Positions 1-7,816 of a stretch of 64,000 bases of DNA are shown here, in pieces. Source of the DNA: an uncultured Clostridia bacterium (GTDB lineage: Bacteria; Bacillota; Clostridia; Oscillospirales; Ruminococcaceae); assembly GCA_947631455.1 (NCBI GenBank), contig CANRLH010000002.1:62001-126000 (forward strand), given 5' to 3'. Positions within the stretch are counted from its first letter, which is position 1, and each line of letters opens with the position of its first letter. A program made the translations under genes and the position numbers. The notes under the pieces were generated by a model. That model was given only the letters and a program-made list of their open reading frames with translations. It searched no databases and was not told the DNA's origin.

Positions 1-1
1 A

Positions 2-259
2 ATCATTGATTCTCCTAGAAAAAATTTGGGCGCACAAAGCAAGAACGATGACGAAGAAGAATTTAAAGATGAGACTATTTTCAACTCAACAATTCTCTAC
101 CTTTATGATTTCTCCGAAAGGCATAAAGACGAAATTCAAATGATTGTTGTTAATAATGGATATCCCGAATTCTTGCCCCACGAATGCATTGTCGCGGAGT
201 TTGATGCTGACGAGCAACACGGCTTACCGAGGGGACTTATTGATGATGCGCCTAACTAA
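2..259 (+). CDS. C-terminal fragment of a P-loop (AAA/SMC-like) ATPase
   Basis: The frame is open from the first bases of the window to a TAA at 257-259, so only the last 85 or so residues are visible and the true start lies to the left. The fragment begins IIDSPRKNLGAQ, which resembles the Walker B and switch region (hydrophobic strand, D-S-P) of AAA_13/SMC-type ATPases found in defence and mobile-element genes. A TTG at 26 could be mistaken for a start but has no SD. The rest is acidic and not diagnostic. It lies left of the tRNA-Leu attachment scar at 1206-1260, so it probably belongs to an integrated element. The ATPase call rests on one motif. Confidence 0.45.
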   Translation: MIDSPRKNLGAQSKNDDEEEFKDETIFNSTILYLYDFSERHKDEIQMIVVNNGYPEFLPHECIVAEFDADEQHGLPRGLIDDAPN

Positions 260-398
260 ACCTGATATTATGCAAATAAAAAAGCAAATTATGGCATAAT
301 ATTGCCTTGCTGATTGGTTTACAGTACCACCGTTTGTTCCTAGTGTGTTTCCCCATATGGATTTGTCACCGCGACGAAATCTGTAGCTATGTATGGAA

Positions 399-434
399 GA
401 AAAAGCCGTTTACTCCAAATAGAATAAGCGGCTT
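399..434 (-). terminator. Intrinsic terminator downstream of the excisionase-like pseudogene
   Basis: Read on the minus strand, an 8-bp stem (GCCGCTTA with TAAACGGC, one mismatch) is followed by TTTTT. It lies just past the restored stop (450-452) of the frameshifted gene at 450-919. The stretch 260-398 shows no gene. Confidence 0.5.
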
Positions 435-449
435 CGGTAAGGTAATATC

Positions 450-919
450 TTAACTTCTTGATGCATCAGCCCGTATGTATTGCTGTGTTGATATGCTCGG
501 CTGTTCGGGATGCGTCATTTGCAGTTCTCCGGATTCCAGCAAGGGCTTGAGATATAACCTAAAAAAGTTTTTTTGCTTTTCACATCCAGTAGGAACATCA
601 AGTCCTTTCGGGTTTGGGGCTCCTTGCAAAGAAACAGTATTTTTTGCTTTATTTTTTCGTCCTTGCTCATCATTTGGAAGTGTCTTGCTTCAACATTCTT
701 TTTGAAAATTGAATAATCCTCGCTCATCATAAAGTCAATCAAGTACGCTTTTGGAATCAGATATTTATTACCGATGCGAAAATGTTTGATTTTGTTTTTG
801 TGAATCAATTCAAAGGCAGTTCGGTCGCAAATATCGCCCTGTATAGGCCGCAGCTCTTTGAAGGTCAAAAGATCCGGGTAATCGCGTAATTTGGTTTCAT
901 ATTCGATTCTCGTAGACAT
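450..919 (-). pseudogene. Frameshifted excisionase-like helix-turn-helix protein
   Basis: The minus-strand ATG at 917-919 follows an AGGAG SD and reads about 110 residues. These include an HTH_17/excisionase-type DNA-binding segment (residues about 18-62: TFKEL..., KIKHFRIGNKYLIPK, LIDFM). A second winged-helix-like part follows (CKEPQTRKDLMFLLDVKSKK). The frame then leaves the conserved pattern and stops. The next frame supplies the expected continuation, FFRLYLKPLLESGELQMTHP then YIRAD, resembling the C-terminal winged helix of RecG/Fic-associated regulators, and stops at 450-452. The switch point lies at an A7-C-T6 run (about 564-577); one more A would restore a single frame of about 155 residues. 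It could be a decayed element gene, a sequencing indel or programmed slippage; decay or indel is likeliest. Confidence 0.65.
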
Positions 920-1205
920 TGCGATTCTCCTATCAGTAAAAATGAATTGTCAATGGCGGTGGCAAACACTGCATTGGGGTTCGACCCGCTGTTTCCATTT
1001 CACTGATTAGATTTTGCAGAAATGTCCCTCAGATGGACCTCCAATTTCTTTTTTGAGCGTCAGAACGGTGATTCTTGAAAACCCTTGCGGGATCGGGATT
1101 TTCGGCGTCAGGCAGGGAAAAGCCTTGATATTGCGGGCTTTTTTGATGGTAGCAAGTTCCGCTAAGTTCATCCAAAGGACGGTTGCTTCGGTGCGGACTG
1201 TAAAA
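920..1205. other. Non-coding terminal stretch of the putative integrated element
   Basis: Between the excisionase-like pseudogene and the tRNA scar I see no gene with an SD or family-like content. Open frames crossing this stretch also read through the tRNA remnant and look spurious. No integrase gene is visible, so it would have to lie further left in the element. Confidence 0.5.
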
Positions 1206-1260
1206 CTCAAAATCCAGTGGTAGCGATACCGTACCGGTTCGACCCCGGTTACCGGCACCA
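1206..1260 (+). other. tRNA-Leu(CAA) 3' half: attachment-site scar (att) of an integrated element
   Basis: The segment folds as the 3' part of a class II tRNA. It has the anticodon loop CTCAAAA with anticodon CAA (1206-1212), the 3' anticodon-stem strand TCCAG and a long variable arm (GGTA, loop GCGA, TACC). The T arm is ACCGG-TTCGACC-CCGGT, followed by acceptor strand TACCGGC, discriminator A and CCA. The matching 5' half is missing: the sequence left of 1206 cannot form CTGGA or the acceptor GCCGGTA. This is the usual result of tyrosine-integrase insertion into a tRNA gene, where the reconstituted gene sits at the other end and the displaced 3' end marks the far junction. The element therefore lies to the left, with the intact tRNA-Leu outside the window. 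Confidence 0.8.
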
Positions 1261-1503
1261 ATTCGCAGTAAGCTATATTTGCTTGCTGCGATTTTTTATT
1301 ACCGTAAAACAAAACGATATCTTGCAATTATCTCCCTGACTGAGCGGTTAAGCAATGTGTAATACTCATATGTCGCATTTATTATATTAGACATTTTATA
1401 CTTATCGACGACACTTTTTTGCATTTTTCATTATATGCCTACTTTATCAGCTAAAATAAAAAAAGCAAACAGACATTATTGTTTAGATAAGGAGGTGTTA
1501 TTT

Positions 1504-1791
1504 ATGAAACCAGGCGCTTGGAATTTCAGCAATTCAAGTTCTACCGGACTTCCGCAAAAGGTTGCCACCGGTTTTACTGAAGTGACACAAGATCTTGAGG
1601 GTGCAAATTATGAGTTTTTGCTTTACTGTGGAAATCAGGTCGTAAATGGCATAAATCATATGATTATCTGCAATAAAACTCTTGTTACAAAGGAAGGCCA
1701 CGGAACACTTGCTGTTATGATTCTTCACGAGGATCCGATAGATGAGATTAAAAGCAAGTTTTCTATTATTTCAATTACCGATATCGGCTAA
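1504..1791 (+). CDS. Small cystatin-like protein
   Basis: This 95-residue protein starts at the ATG at 1504, behind an ideal AAGGAGGTG SD; the longer frame from 1435 has none. No signal peptide is visible. The layout matches the cystatin fold: an N-terminal G, then ATGFTEVTQDLEGANYEFL as the helix region, then the inhibitory-loop motif QVVNG (residues about 47-51; cystatin consensus QxVxG). Two beta-like strands follow (MIICNKTLVT and GTLAVMILHEDP). Similar short bacterial proteins carry a QVVAG motif followed by NY. Cystatins inhibit papain-like cysteine peptidases, but bacterial members without a signal peptide have no firmly known role, so inhibition is inference. It stands alone just outside the integrated element and ends at its own terminator. 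Confidence 0.6.
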   Translation: MKPGAWNFSNSSSTGLPQKVATGFTEVTQDLEGANYEFLLYCGNQVVNGINHMIICNKTLVTKEGHGTLAVMILHEDPIDEIKSKFSIISITDIG

Positions 1792-1921
1792 CATTTTTAT
1801 TAGTGGATATTGATTTTACTAAGTCTGGCAATCGTAAAATCAAGTTTAGTATGACGTGAGCAGACTTACCGATTGGCTGTCTGTTGAAACGGGTTTTGAT
1901 AGAACTGCTGAATACGTATCG

Positions 1922-1959
1922 AATAAAAGCGGATAGAATTTTCTACCCGCTTTTATTTT
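1922..1959 (+). terminator. Intrinsic terminator after the cystatin-like gene
   Basis: A 14-bp stem with one mismatch (AAAAGCGGATAGAA with TTCTACCCGCTTTT) is followed by T-rich sequence. The leading A-run suggests it may also stop the convergent kinase transcript. Confidence 0.75.
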
Positions 1960-2013
1960 ACCTTTTAAGCCACACTAGCTTTTTAATATGAATATCTTAT
2001 GTAAGTATAATGA

Positions 2014-4626
2014 TTACTGCTTAGAGCCGCCCAGATATTTTCTCAGAACATCGAACAGCTTTTCCATATCAAGCGGCTTTGCAATATGATCGTTCATTCC
2101 GCACTTAAGCGCCTGTTCTTTGTCTTCGTTAAACGCATTTGCCGTCATTGCCACTATCGGGATAGAGGAGTGCGCAGGATTTTTAAGATTTCTTATCGCT
2201 ATGGTGGCGTCGTATCCGTTCATTACCGGCATCTGAATATCCATAAGGATCAGATCGTAATAGCCGTCATCCGATGCCATAACCTTTTCAACCGCAACGG
2301 TACCATCTTCTGCGGTTTCTACCAAAAGACCGCTTTCCACGAGAATAGTTTCGGCTATTTCACGGTTGAGCTCGTTGTCTTCTACAAGCAGTATGCGTTT
2401 TCCTGCTATGTCTCCGGAAGACTCGGGGATTATTGGTTCTTCTTTCGTCGGTTCCGGTCTGCCCGTTGCGCTGAGTAAGGTATCGCGAAGCGTAGACAGA
2501 AAAATCGGTTTGCTGCAAAATGCTGTTACGCCCGCCTCTCTGGCTTCATCTTCAATTCCCTCCCAGTCGTAAGCGGTGAGAATAATGATAGGCGTGCTTT
2601 CGCCGATAGCTTTGCGAAGACGTCTTACGACCTCTATGCCGTTTAGGTCGGGAAGCTGCCAGTCGATTATATATGCGTTAAATTCGTCTGCAAGCTCATA
2701 CGCCTGTTTTGCATGAAGCACCGCCTCCTTACCAGAAAGCGTCCAGTCGGCTCTCATTCCGAGCTGAACAAGCATTTTAGTCACGCTGTCGCATACATTG
2801 TAGTCGTCATCTACAACAAGAGCTCTTAGTCCCTCAAGTTCTTTGATTACCTCTACCTGCTTTTTCTCAGACTGAAGTCTGAGCTCGAACGAGATAATAA
2901 ACTCAGTGCCCTTGCCCTGTTCACTTTTGACCTCAATAGTGCCGCCCATCATATCTATTATGTTCTTTGCGATTGCCATGCCAAGGCCTGTTCCCTGAAT
3001 TCCACTGACTGTAGAGGTCAGCTCTCTTTCAAACGGATCGAAGACCCTATCCAAAAACTCGGGGGCCATTCCTATTCCCGTGTCCTTAACTGATATCTCG
3101 TAAGACGCATAGCCTTCAGGCGCACCGTGCTTTTGCTTAATAGTCAAAGACACAGAGCCGCCCGCGGGTGTGAATTTAATAGCGTTGCTCAAAAGGTTTA
3201 AAAGCACCTGATTAAGGTGCAGCCTATCACAGTAAACATCTTCGTCTACCACATCAATAGTGTCGATGAAAAAGTTAAGCTGTTTTGACTTCATCTGGCT
3301 TTGCAGAATGTTTCTCAAGTCGTGCAGAACATCGGGCAGGCTGCATTCGGTTTCTTCTATGTAAACACGTCCGCTTTCAATACGACTCATGTCGAGTATA
3401 TCGTTTATCAGGCTTAACAGGTGGTTGCTTGAAGAAATTGTTTTGGAAAGATAATCTTTTACTCTTTCCTTATTATCAAGGTTTGCTGCGGCAAGAGTGG
3501 TATAGCCTATAATCGCGTTCATAGGTGTGCGTATGTCGTGAGACATATTTGACAAAAACATCGTCTTTGCTCGCTCGGCGTTTTCCGCTTTAACAAGGCG
3601 CTCTTCTAAAACAGCTTTTTCAAGAGTCGCATTTGTGTTCCTTATAGTCCAGATAAAGTATATAATAAGTATGATCGTTTCAAGTATCCCCAATAAATAA
3701 CATACCGATCGTATTCTATAAAGGTTTGCAAAAGCTTCGTCCTCCGGTACGGCAACTGCTACCGTCCACTGGTTGTAATCAGGTGCCTCGCCAAGCTCCC
3801 ATTCTTCTACATTTACGGGTGCATAATAAAAATACATATATTTGTCAAGCATTGTTGATTTTGAAACAATATATCCCGATTTTCCTTCAAGTATTTTTTT
3901 TCTTACGTCTTTGGCGTCATTGTGTCCCTTTGTTTCTTTATCGTTAAAGTCACTTATATTTCCGAGCTCGTTATGCAGAGTATTCATAAGGAAATCGCCG
4001 TTTGATCGGTCTATCAGATAAACGGTTGCGGTTCCGTTATAAATGTTACTGATATTAAGAGATTTAGGCAGATTTTCAAGAAGGGTAGAAGCATATACCA
4101 TAGCGACTGTCTCGCCGTTTTTTACAACAGGAACAAAGTGCCTGATAAGCATTTTTTCGTCATCAGTTATACTTGTCATTCTGTCGGTTACATGCTCGCC
4201 CTTAGCCGACTCACCCTCAAACGAGATTTTGCCGTATGCGTCAAATTCCTTTCCTTCATTTCCTATAACTATATCTCCCGGGAGCAAAAGGTTAATATTT
4301 TTTGCTGTTGTAAGAGCCGAAAACTGCGTCATTATACCGCGCATGGTCTCTGTGTCAAAGTTATCCTCCATTGAGATTATCTCAGCAACGGCGTTTAAAA
4401 TGTTGCTGTCTCTGGAAAGCTTGTTGTTTATATCGTCCATGACTGTATTTACAGCCTCCTGCAATCTCTCAAGACATCTCTGCTCAGTCAGAACGCTTAT
4501 GCGTATGTATGAAACAACAATCACAAGCAGGGTAAGCACAGTTACAAATACCGCTGCTATAATATTTTTTTCCTTAAGCTTGCTTTTGTTTATTTTTCTG
4601 ACGTTTGTACGCTTTTTTGTTTTCAT
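2014..4626 (-). CDS. Membrane hybrid sensor histidine kinase with two receiver domains
   Basis: This 870-residue protein has a basic N-terminus, a membrane helix (about 21-43), an extracytoplasmic sensor region (about 44-305, dCache-like by size and position) and a second helix (about 308-328). The cytoplasmic part has a HisKA dimer helix with H-box SHDIRTPMNAIIG (His near 362) and a HATPase domain (NLLSNAIKFTP, DTGIGM, GTGLGMAIAK). Two receivers follow (phospho-acceptor Asp in IIDWQLPDLNG near 655 and LMDIQMPVMNG near 794). There is no C-terminal HPt domain. A separate HPt protein lies at 7195-7560 and a receiver-HD-GYP protein at 5963-7126, so a His-Asp-His-Asp relay between these products is plausible (inference). 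The ligand is unknown. Confidence 0.93.
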   Translation of the reverse strand: MKTKKRTNVRKINKSKLKEKNIIAAVFVTVLTLLVIVVSYIRISVLTEQRCLERLQEAVNTVMDDINNKLSRDSNILNAVAEIISMEDNFDTETMRGIMTQFSALTTAKNINLLLPGDIVIGNEGKEFDAYGKISFEGESAKGEHVTDRMTSITDDEKMLIRHFVPVVKNGETVAMVYASTLLENLPKSLNISNIYNGTATVYLIDRSNGDFLMNTLHNELGNISDFNDKETKGHNDAKDVRKKILEGKSGYIVSKSTMLDKYMYFYYAPVNVEEWELGEAPDYNQWTVAVAVPEDEAFANLYRIRSVCYLLGILETIILIIYFIWTIRNTNATLEKAVLEERLVKAENAERAKTMFLSNMSHDIRTPMNAIIGYTTLAAANLDNKERVKDYLSKTISSSNHLLSLINDILDMSRIESGRVYIEETECSLPDVLHDLRNILQSQMKSKQLNFFIDTIDVVDEDVYCDRLHLNQVLLNLLSNAIKFTPAGGSVSLTIKQKHGAPEGYASYEISVKDTGIGMAPEFLDRVFDPFERELTSTVSGIQGTGLGMAIAKNIIDMMGGTIEVKSEQGKGTEFIISFELRLQSEKKQVEVIKELEGLRALVVDDDYNVCDSVTKMLVQLGMRADWTLSGKEAVLHAKQAYELADEFNAYIIDWQLPDLNGIEVVRRLRKAIGESTPIIILTAYDWEGIEDEAREAGVTAFCSKPIFLSTLRDTLLSATGRPEPTKEEPIIPESSGDIAGKRILLVEDNELNREIAETILVESGLLVETAEDGTVAVEKVMASDDGYYDLILMDIQMPVMNGYDATIAIRNLKNPAHSSIPIVAMTANAFNEDKEQALKCGMNDHIAKPLDMEKLFDVLRKYLGGSKQ

Positions 4627-4687
4627 ATAAACACCTTGCCTAATAATATATTTACGTTTAAGTATTATTTATCCATTGTAATTATAT

Positions 4688-4715
4688 TTTATATCTATTT
4701 ATATTATAATGTCAA
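4688..4715 (-). promoter_or_regulatory. SigA-type promoter for the hybrid kinase
   Basis: On the minus strand, TTGACA (4710-4715) and TATAAA (4688-4693) are separated by 16 bp, about 60 bp upstream of the kinase start. Confidence 0.6.
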
Positions 4716-4769
4716 GACTAATCTGAAAAAATAGCGTATTTTGTTGATTGAATGAAAAACATTCATCGG

Positions 4770-4798
4770 TTGATTTTAAGACTTTTATATGTTATCAT
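4770..4798 (+). promoter_or_regulatory. SigA-type promoter for the Gfo/Idh/MocA gene
   Basis: TTGATT (4770-4775) and TATCAT (4793-4798) are 17 bp apart, ending about 45 bp before the oxidoreductase start. Confidence 0.5.
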
Positions 4799-4844
4799 GA
4801 AGTGATGTTAAATTGTATATTAAATATAAAGGAAGGTGTTTTAT

Positions 4845-5825
4845 ATTAAAATAGGTATAATGGGTGCGGGCAATATTGCAAGAAATATGGCTTATACTGT
4901 AAACAATCTGGATGAGGTGGAGCTTTATGCAATAGGGTCACGCAGTAAAGACAAGGCCGTGGATTTTGCAAAAGAGTTTGGGGCTTCAAAGGCGTACAGC
5001 AGCTATGAAGAGCTTGCAATGGATGAAAGTATTGACATTGTATATATCGCCACACCTCATTCAAGGCATTATGAGGACTGTATGCTTTGCCTTGAAAGCG
5101 GCAGAAACGTCCTTTGTGAAAAGGCGTTTACTGCAAATGCCGATCAGGCAAAGCGTGTAATTTCATATGCCGAGGAAAAGGGCCTTTTTATTTCAGAGGC
5201 GATATGGACAAGATTTTTGCCTATGAGGTTTTTGCTCAATGAAATAATCAAAAGCGGCGTTATAGGCAGGATTTCTTCTCTTACGGCTGATCTTGGCTAT
5301 TCGCTTGGTAATGTCGAGCGGTTGAATAAGCCGGAGCTGGCGGGCGGTGCGCTGCTTGACCTGGGTGTGTATACTATAAACTTTGCCCTTATGGTGTTTG
5401 GCAGCGACATATCTAATATTAAATCAAGCTGCGTCAAGAATAAATACGGCGTTGACGAGCATAACAGTATAATTATAAACTTTGAAGGAGGAAAAACTGC
5501 GATTCTTCATAGCAGTATGGTTTCAAATCTTGACAGAAGAGGAGTTATATACGGAGACAAGGGAAGAATTGAGTTCGACAATATAAATAACTGTGAGGGT
5601 ATAAGGGTTATCCTCAACGATTCTACGGTCAAAAGCTATGAAACGCCAAATCAGATAACCGGATTTGAATATGAGGTTTTGTCTTCGGTAAAGGCTGTTT
5701 CTCAGGGCAAAACAGAGTGCACGGAAATGCCGCATGCTGAGACTTTACGTGTCATGAAAATAATGGATAATTTGCGGCAAGAGTGGGGAATTGTTTATCC
5801 TTTTGAAAAGTATAGTTTGAAATAA
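4845..5825 (+). CDS. Gfo/Idh/MocA-family oxidoreductase
   Basis: The family comprises NAD(P)-dependent dehydrogenases acting on sugars, inositols or related polyols; the substrate here cannot be read. The N-terminal Rossmann fold shows KIGIMGAGNIA, then YIATPHSRHYEDC, then the family signature CEKAF (GRNVLCEKAF, residues about 87-96), with the usual C-terminal substrate domain (GGALLDLGVY). Length is about 326 residues, typical. The start is unusual. The only standard codon near the conserved N-terminus is a GTG at 4836 that overlaps the SD (AAGGAAGG, 4829-4836). An ATT at 4845 sits 8 nt past the SD and gives the canonical N-terminus (M)KIGIMGAGN. I chose 4845. It is a single gene between two signalling genes. 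Confidence 0.85.
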   Translation: MKIGIMGAGNIARNMAYTVNNLDEVELYAIGSRSKDKAVDFAKEFGASKAYSSYEELAMDESIDIVYIATPHSRHYEDCMLCLESGRNVLCEKAFTANADQAKRVISYAEEKGLFISEAIWTRFLPMRFLLNEIIKSGVIGRISSLTADLGYSLGNVERLNKPELAGGALLDLGVYTINFALMVFGSDISNIKSSCVKNKYGVDEHNSIIINFEGGKTAILHSSMVSNLDRRGVIYGDKGRIEFDNINNCEGIRVILNDSTVKSYETPNQITGFEYEVLSSVKAVSQGKTECTEMPHAETLRVMKIMDNLRQEWGIVYPFEKYSLK

Positions 5826-5850
5826 AACGGCTGTCAGCAGGGTGGATATA

Positions 5851-5879
5851 TTGACTTATCGGTGCTTTTCTGCTATAAT
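5851..5879 (+). promoter_or_regulatory. SigA-type promoter for the receiver-HD-GYP/HPt pair
   Basis: TTGACT (5851-5856) and TATAAT (5874-5879) are 17 bp apart, 83 bp upstream of the GTG start at 5963. Confidence 0.7.
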
Positions 5880-5962
5880 TAAATGTAATGAATAGAATTT
5901 AACATAATATATGCATAACTTCATAGGCTGTAACTATCGATATAGATTTGGAGGGTGTTGTT

Positions 5963-7126
5963 GTGAGTGAAAATAAAGTTGAAAAAATACTTATAGTCGA
6001 TGATTCTGAGATGAATCGTGCTATGCTTACTGCAATTCTTGATAAAAGATATGAAATACTTGAGGCGGAAAATGGTGAGGTAGCTCTTGAGGCCCTTAAT
6101 AGACATGGGGCAGATATATCCTTGGTGCTTTTGGATATAGTTATGCCGAAAATGGACGGGTTTGAAGTTTTGGCAGTAATGAATGAAACTCGTATTATAG
6201 AAAACGTTCCGGTAATAATGATATCTGCTGAAAACGGTACGAGCCACATTAAGCGAGCATACGATCTCGGAGTTTCCGATTACATCAGCCGCCCTTTTGA
6301 CGCGGAGGTCGTTCAAAAAAGAGTAAATAACACTCTTATGCTTTACGCAAAGCAAAGGCGTCTTGTTGAGATGGTAACAGATCAGATATACGAAAAGCAA
6401 AAAAGCAACAGTATTTTAGTAAATATTCTTTCTCATGTAGTGGAATTTCGTAACGGCGAAAGTGGAATGCATATTCTGCATGTAAATACGCTTACTAATA
6501 TTTTGCTTAAGCTTGTATGCCAAAAAACCGATAAATACAAGCTGAGCGAGTCCGAGATCGACCTTATCAGCATGGCTTCTTCTCTTCACGATATAGGAAA
6601 GATTGCTATACCTGACAATATCCTCAATAAGCCGGGCAGGCTTACTAAAGAAGAGTTTGAGATAATGAAGACGCACTCGGCGATAGGATATTCTCTTATA
6701 GAGGAGGTACCATACAATAAAAACGAGCCTCTTTTGAAGATTTCTTCTGAGATCTGTCGCTGGCACCACGAGCGCTACGACGGTAGAGGATACCCCGACG
6801 GACTTAAGGGAGATGAGATCCCCATATACGCACAGGTGGTATCGCTTGCGGATGTGTATGATGCACTCACGAGCGAAAGAGTATATAAGCCGGCATATTC
6901 TCATGATAAGGCAATAGAAATGATATCGAATGGCGAGTGCGGTGCTTTTAACCCTATTCTTCTGGAGTGCTTGCAGGAAAACGGAGACCTTATCCGTGAA
7001 GAGCTTAAAGTTAATTCCTTCAGGGAATTTGACAAAGAAGAGATTGTACGCATAACAGATGAAATGCTTAAGAGGGATCTTGTCAGCGAGGACGATTCAG
7101 CCGTTAAGCTTATGCACAGGGATTAA
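5963..7126 (+). CDS. Response regulator with HD-GYP output (c-di-GMP phosphodiesterase)
   Basis: This 387-residue protein has an N-terminal receiver (ILIVDDSEMNR; phospho-acceptor Asp in LVLLDIVMPKMDG near 57) and a C-terminal HD-GYP domain. The metal-binding HD is in SSLHDIGKIAIPD (about 206-218) and the signature in HHERYDGRGYPDG (about 265-277), followed by SLADVYDAL. HD-GYP enzymes hydrolyse c-di-GMP, so this is a phosphorylation-gated second-messenger output. The GTG at 5963 follows GGAGGG by 7 nt; the in-frame TTG at 5948 would lie within the SD. The gene is followed 68 bp later by an HPt protein gene, probably co-transcribed. Together with the hybrid kinase it can form a complete phosphorelay. 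Confidence 0.93.
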   Translation: MSENKVEKILIVDDSEMNRAMLTAILDKRYEILEAENGEVALEALNRHGADISLVLLDIVMPKMDGFEVLAVMNETRIIENVPVIMISAENGTSHIKRAYDLGVSDYISRPFDAEVVQKRVNNTLMLYAKQRRLVEMVTDQIYEKQKSNSILVNILSHVVEFRNGESGMHILHVNTLTNILLKLVCQKTDKYKLSESEIDLISMASSLHDIGKIAIPDNILNKPGRLTKEEFEIMKTHSAIGYSLIEEVPYNKNEPLLKISSEICRWHHERYDGRGYPDGLKGDEIPIYAQVVSLADVYDALTSERVYKPAYSHDKAIEMISNGECGAFNPILLECLQENGDLIREELKVNSFREFDKEEIVRITDEMLKRDLVSEDDSAVKLMHRD

Positions 7127-7194
7127 GACAAGGTATATCACTTTAAAATACGGATCAAGCTTATATTTACGGATTTTGAAAAGGAGCATGGCGT

Positions 7195-7560
7195 ATGACA
7201 TTAAAAGAATTGTATCAGGCGATAGAAGGAGATTATGACGACGTAATGGGAAGGCTTCCCAGCGAAAGTCTGGTTAAAAAATTTGTAATTAAGTTTTTAG
7301 ACGATAAAAGTTACGAATTGCTTGAAAGCTCTTTAAAAAACAAAGATTTTGAGACTGCTTTCAGAGCTGCACACACGCTTAAAGGGGTATGTCAGAACTT
7401 AAGTTTTACAAAGCTTTATAAGTCTTCAAATACTGTGACTGATTCGCTCAGACCCGGACAGTTGCAGACTGAGGACATTATAAACACACAGTTTTCTGTG
7501 GTTAAAAAAGATTACGATAAAACCTTTTTGACTATAAAGGCATATGCCGAACAAGCTTAA
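7195..7560 (+). CDS. Free-standing HPt (histidine phosphotransfer) protein
   Basis: This 121-residue, probably all-helical protein carries the Hpt signature AAHTLKGVCQNLSF (phosphorylatable His near residue 62). HPt domains pass phosphoryl groups between a hybrid kinase receiver and a final response regulator. The adjacent hybrid kinase has two receivers but no HPt, and the gene immediately upstream encodes a receiver-HD-GYP protein, so this is the likely missing relay partner. The ATG at 7195 follows AAGGAG. A strong terminator follows at 7572. Confidence 0.88.
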   Translation: MTLKELYQAIEGDYDDVMGRLPSESLVKKFVIKFLDDKSYELLESSLKNKDFETAFRAAHTLKGVCQNLSFTKLYKSSNTVTDSLRPGQLQTEDIINTQFSVVKKDYDKTFLTIKAYAEQA

Positions 7561-7571
7561 TGATTAAATGC

Positions 7572-7615
7572 AAAAGCTACCGCTCGTTGAATTAAAACAG
7601 AGCGGTAGCTTTTTT
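7572..7615 (+). terminator. Intrinsic terminator after the HPt gene
   Basis: A perfect 14-bp stem (AAAAGCTACCGCTC with GAGCGGTAGCTTTT) is followed by a T-run. Confidence 0.9.
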
Positions 7616-7681
7616 ATTTATTTTTTTAATGGCAGGGGAATAGTTAAAAACGCCAAGTTTTTGCTGAATTCTTGTGCATAA

Positions 7682-7709
7682 CAAAAACGCCCTAAAACAG
7701 GGCGTTTAT
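7682..7709 (-). terminator. Intrinsic terminator of the tRNA transcript
   Basis: On the minus strand, AAACGCCCT pairs with AGGGCGTTT and continues into a T-run, 8 nt past the CCA end of tRNA-Pro. Confidence 0.8.
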
Positions 7710-7716
7710 GCAATAA

Positions 7717-7793
7717 TGGTCGAGGTGACAAGACTTGAACTTGCGGCCTCTGCGTCCCGAACGCAGCGCTCTACCAAACTGAGCCACACCTCG
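7717..7793 (-). tRNA. tRNA-Pro (anticodon CGG)
   Basis: The minus strand folds as a cloverleaf: acceptor CGAGGTG with CACCTCG, discriminator A, encoded CCA (7717-7719), and anticodon stem-loop CTGCG-TTCGGGA-CGCAG. The anticodon is CGG, reading CCG. It lies directly downstream of tRNA-Arg in the same transcript. Confidence 0.93.
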
Positions 7794-7816
7794 AAATCAC
7801 AAGAGATGACAAGCAA

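Noticed and set aside
981-1004. Second TTCGA-containing T-loop-like sequence
   Set aside because: The flanks do not form a 5-bp T stem or acceptor, so it is not a tRNA remnant.
1007-1327. Minus-strand open frame of 106 codons
   Set aside because: It runs through the tRNA-Leu remnant and has no SD; the VPVTGVEPVRYRYH segment is translated tRNA sequence, a common artefact.
4043-4630. Plus-strand open frame of 195 codons opposite the hybrid kinase
   Set aside because: It is an antisense shadow of a well-supported gene, with no SD and no family-like content.
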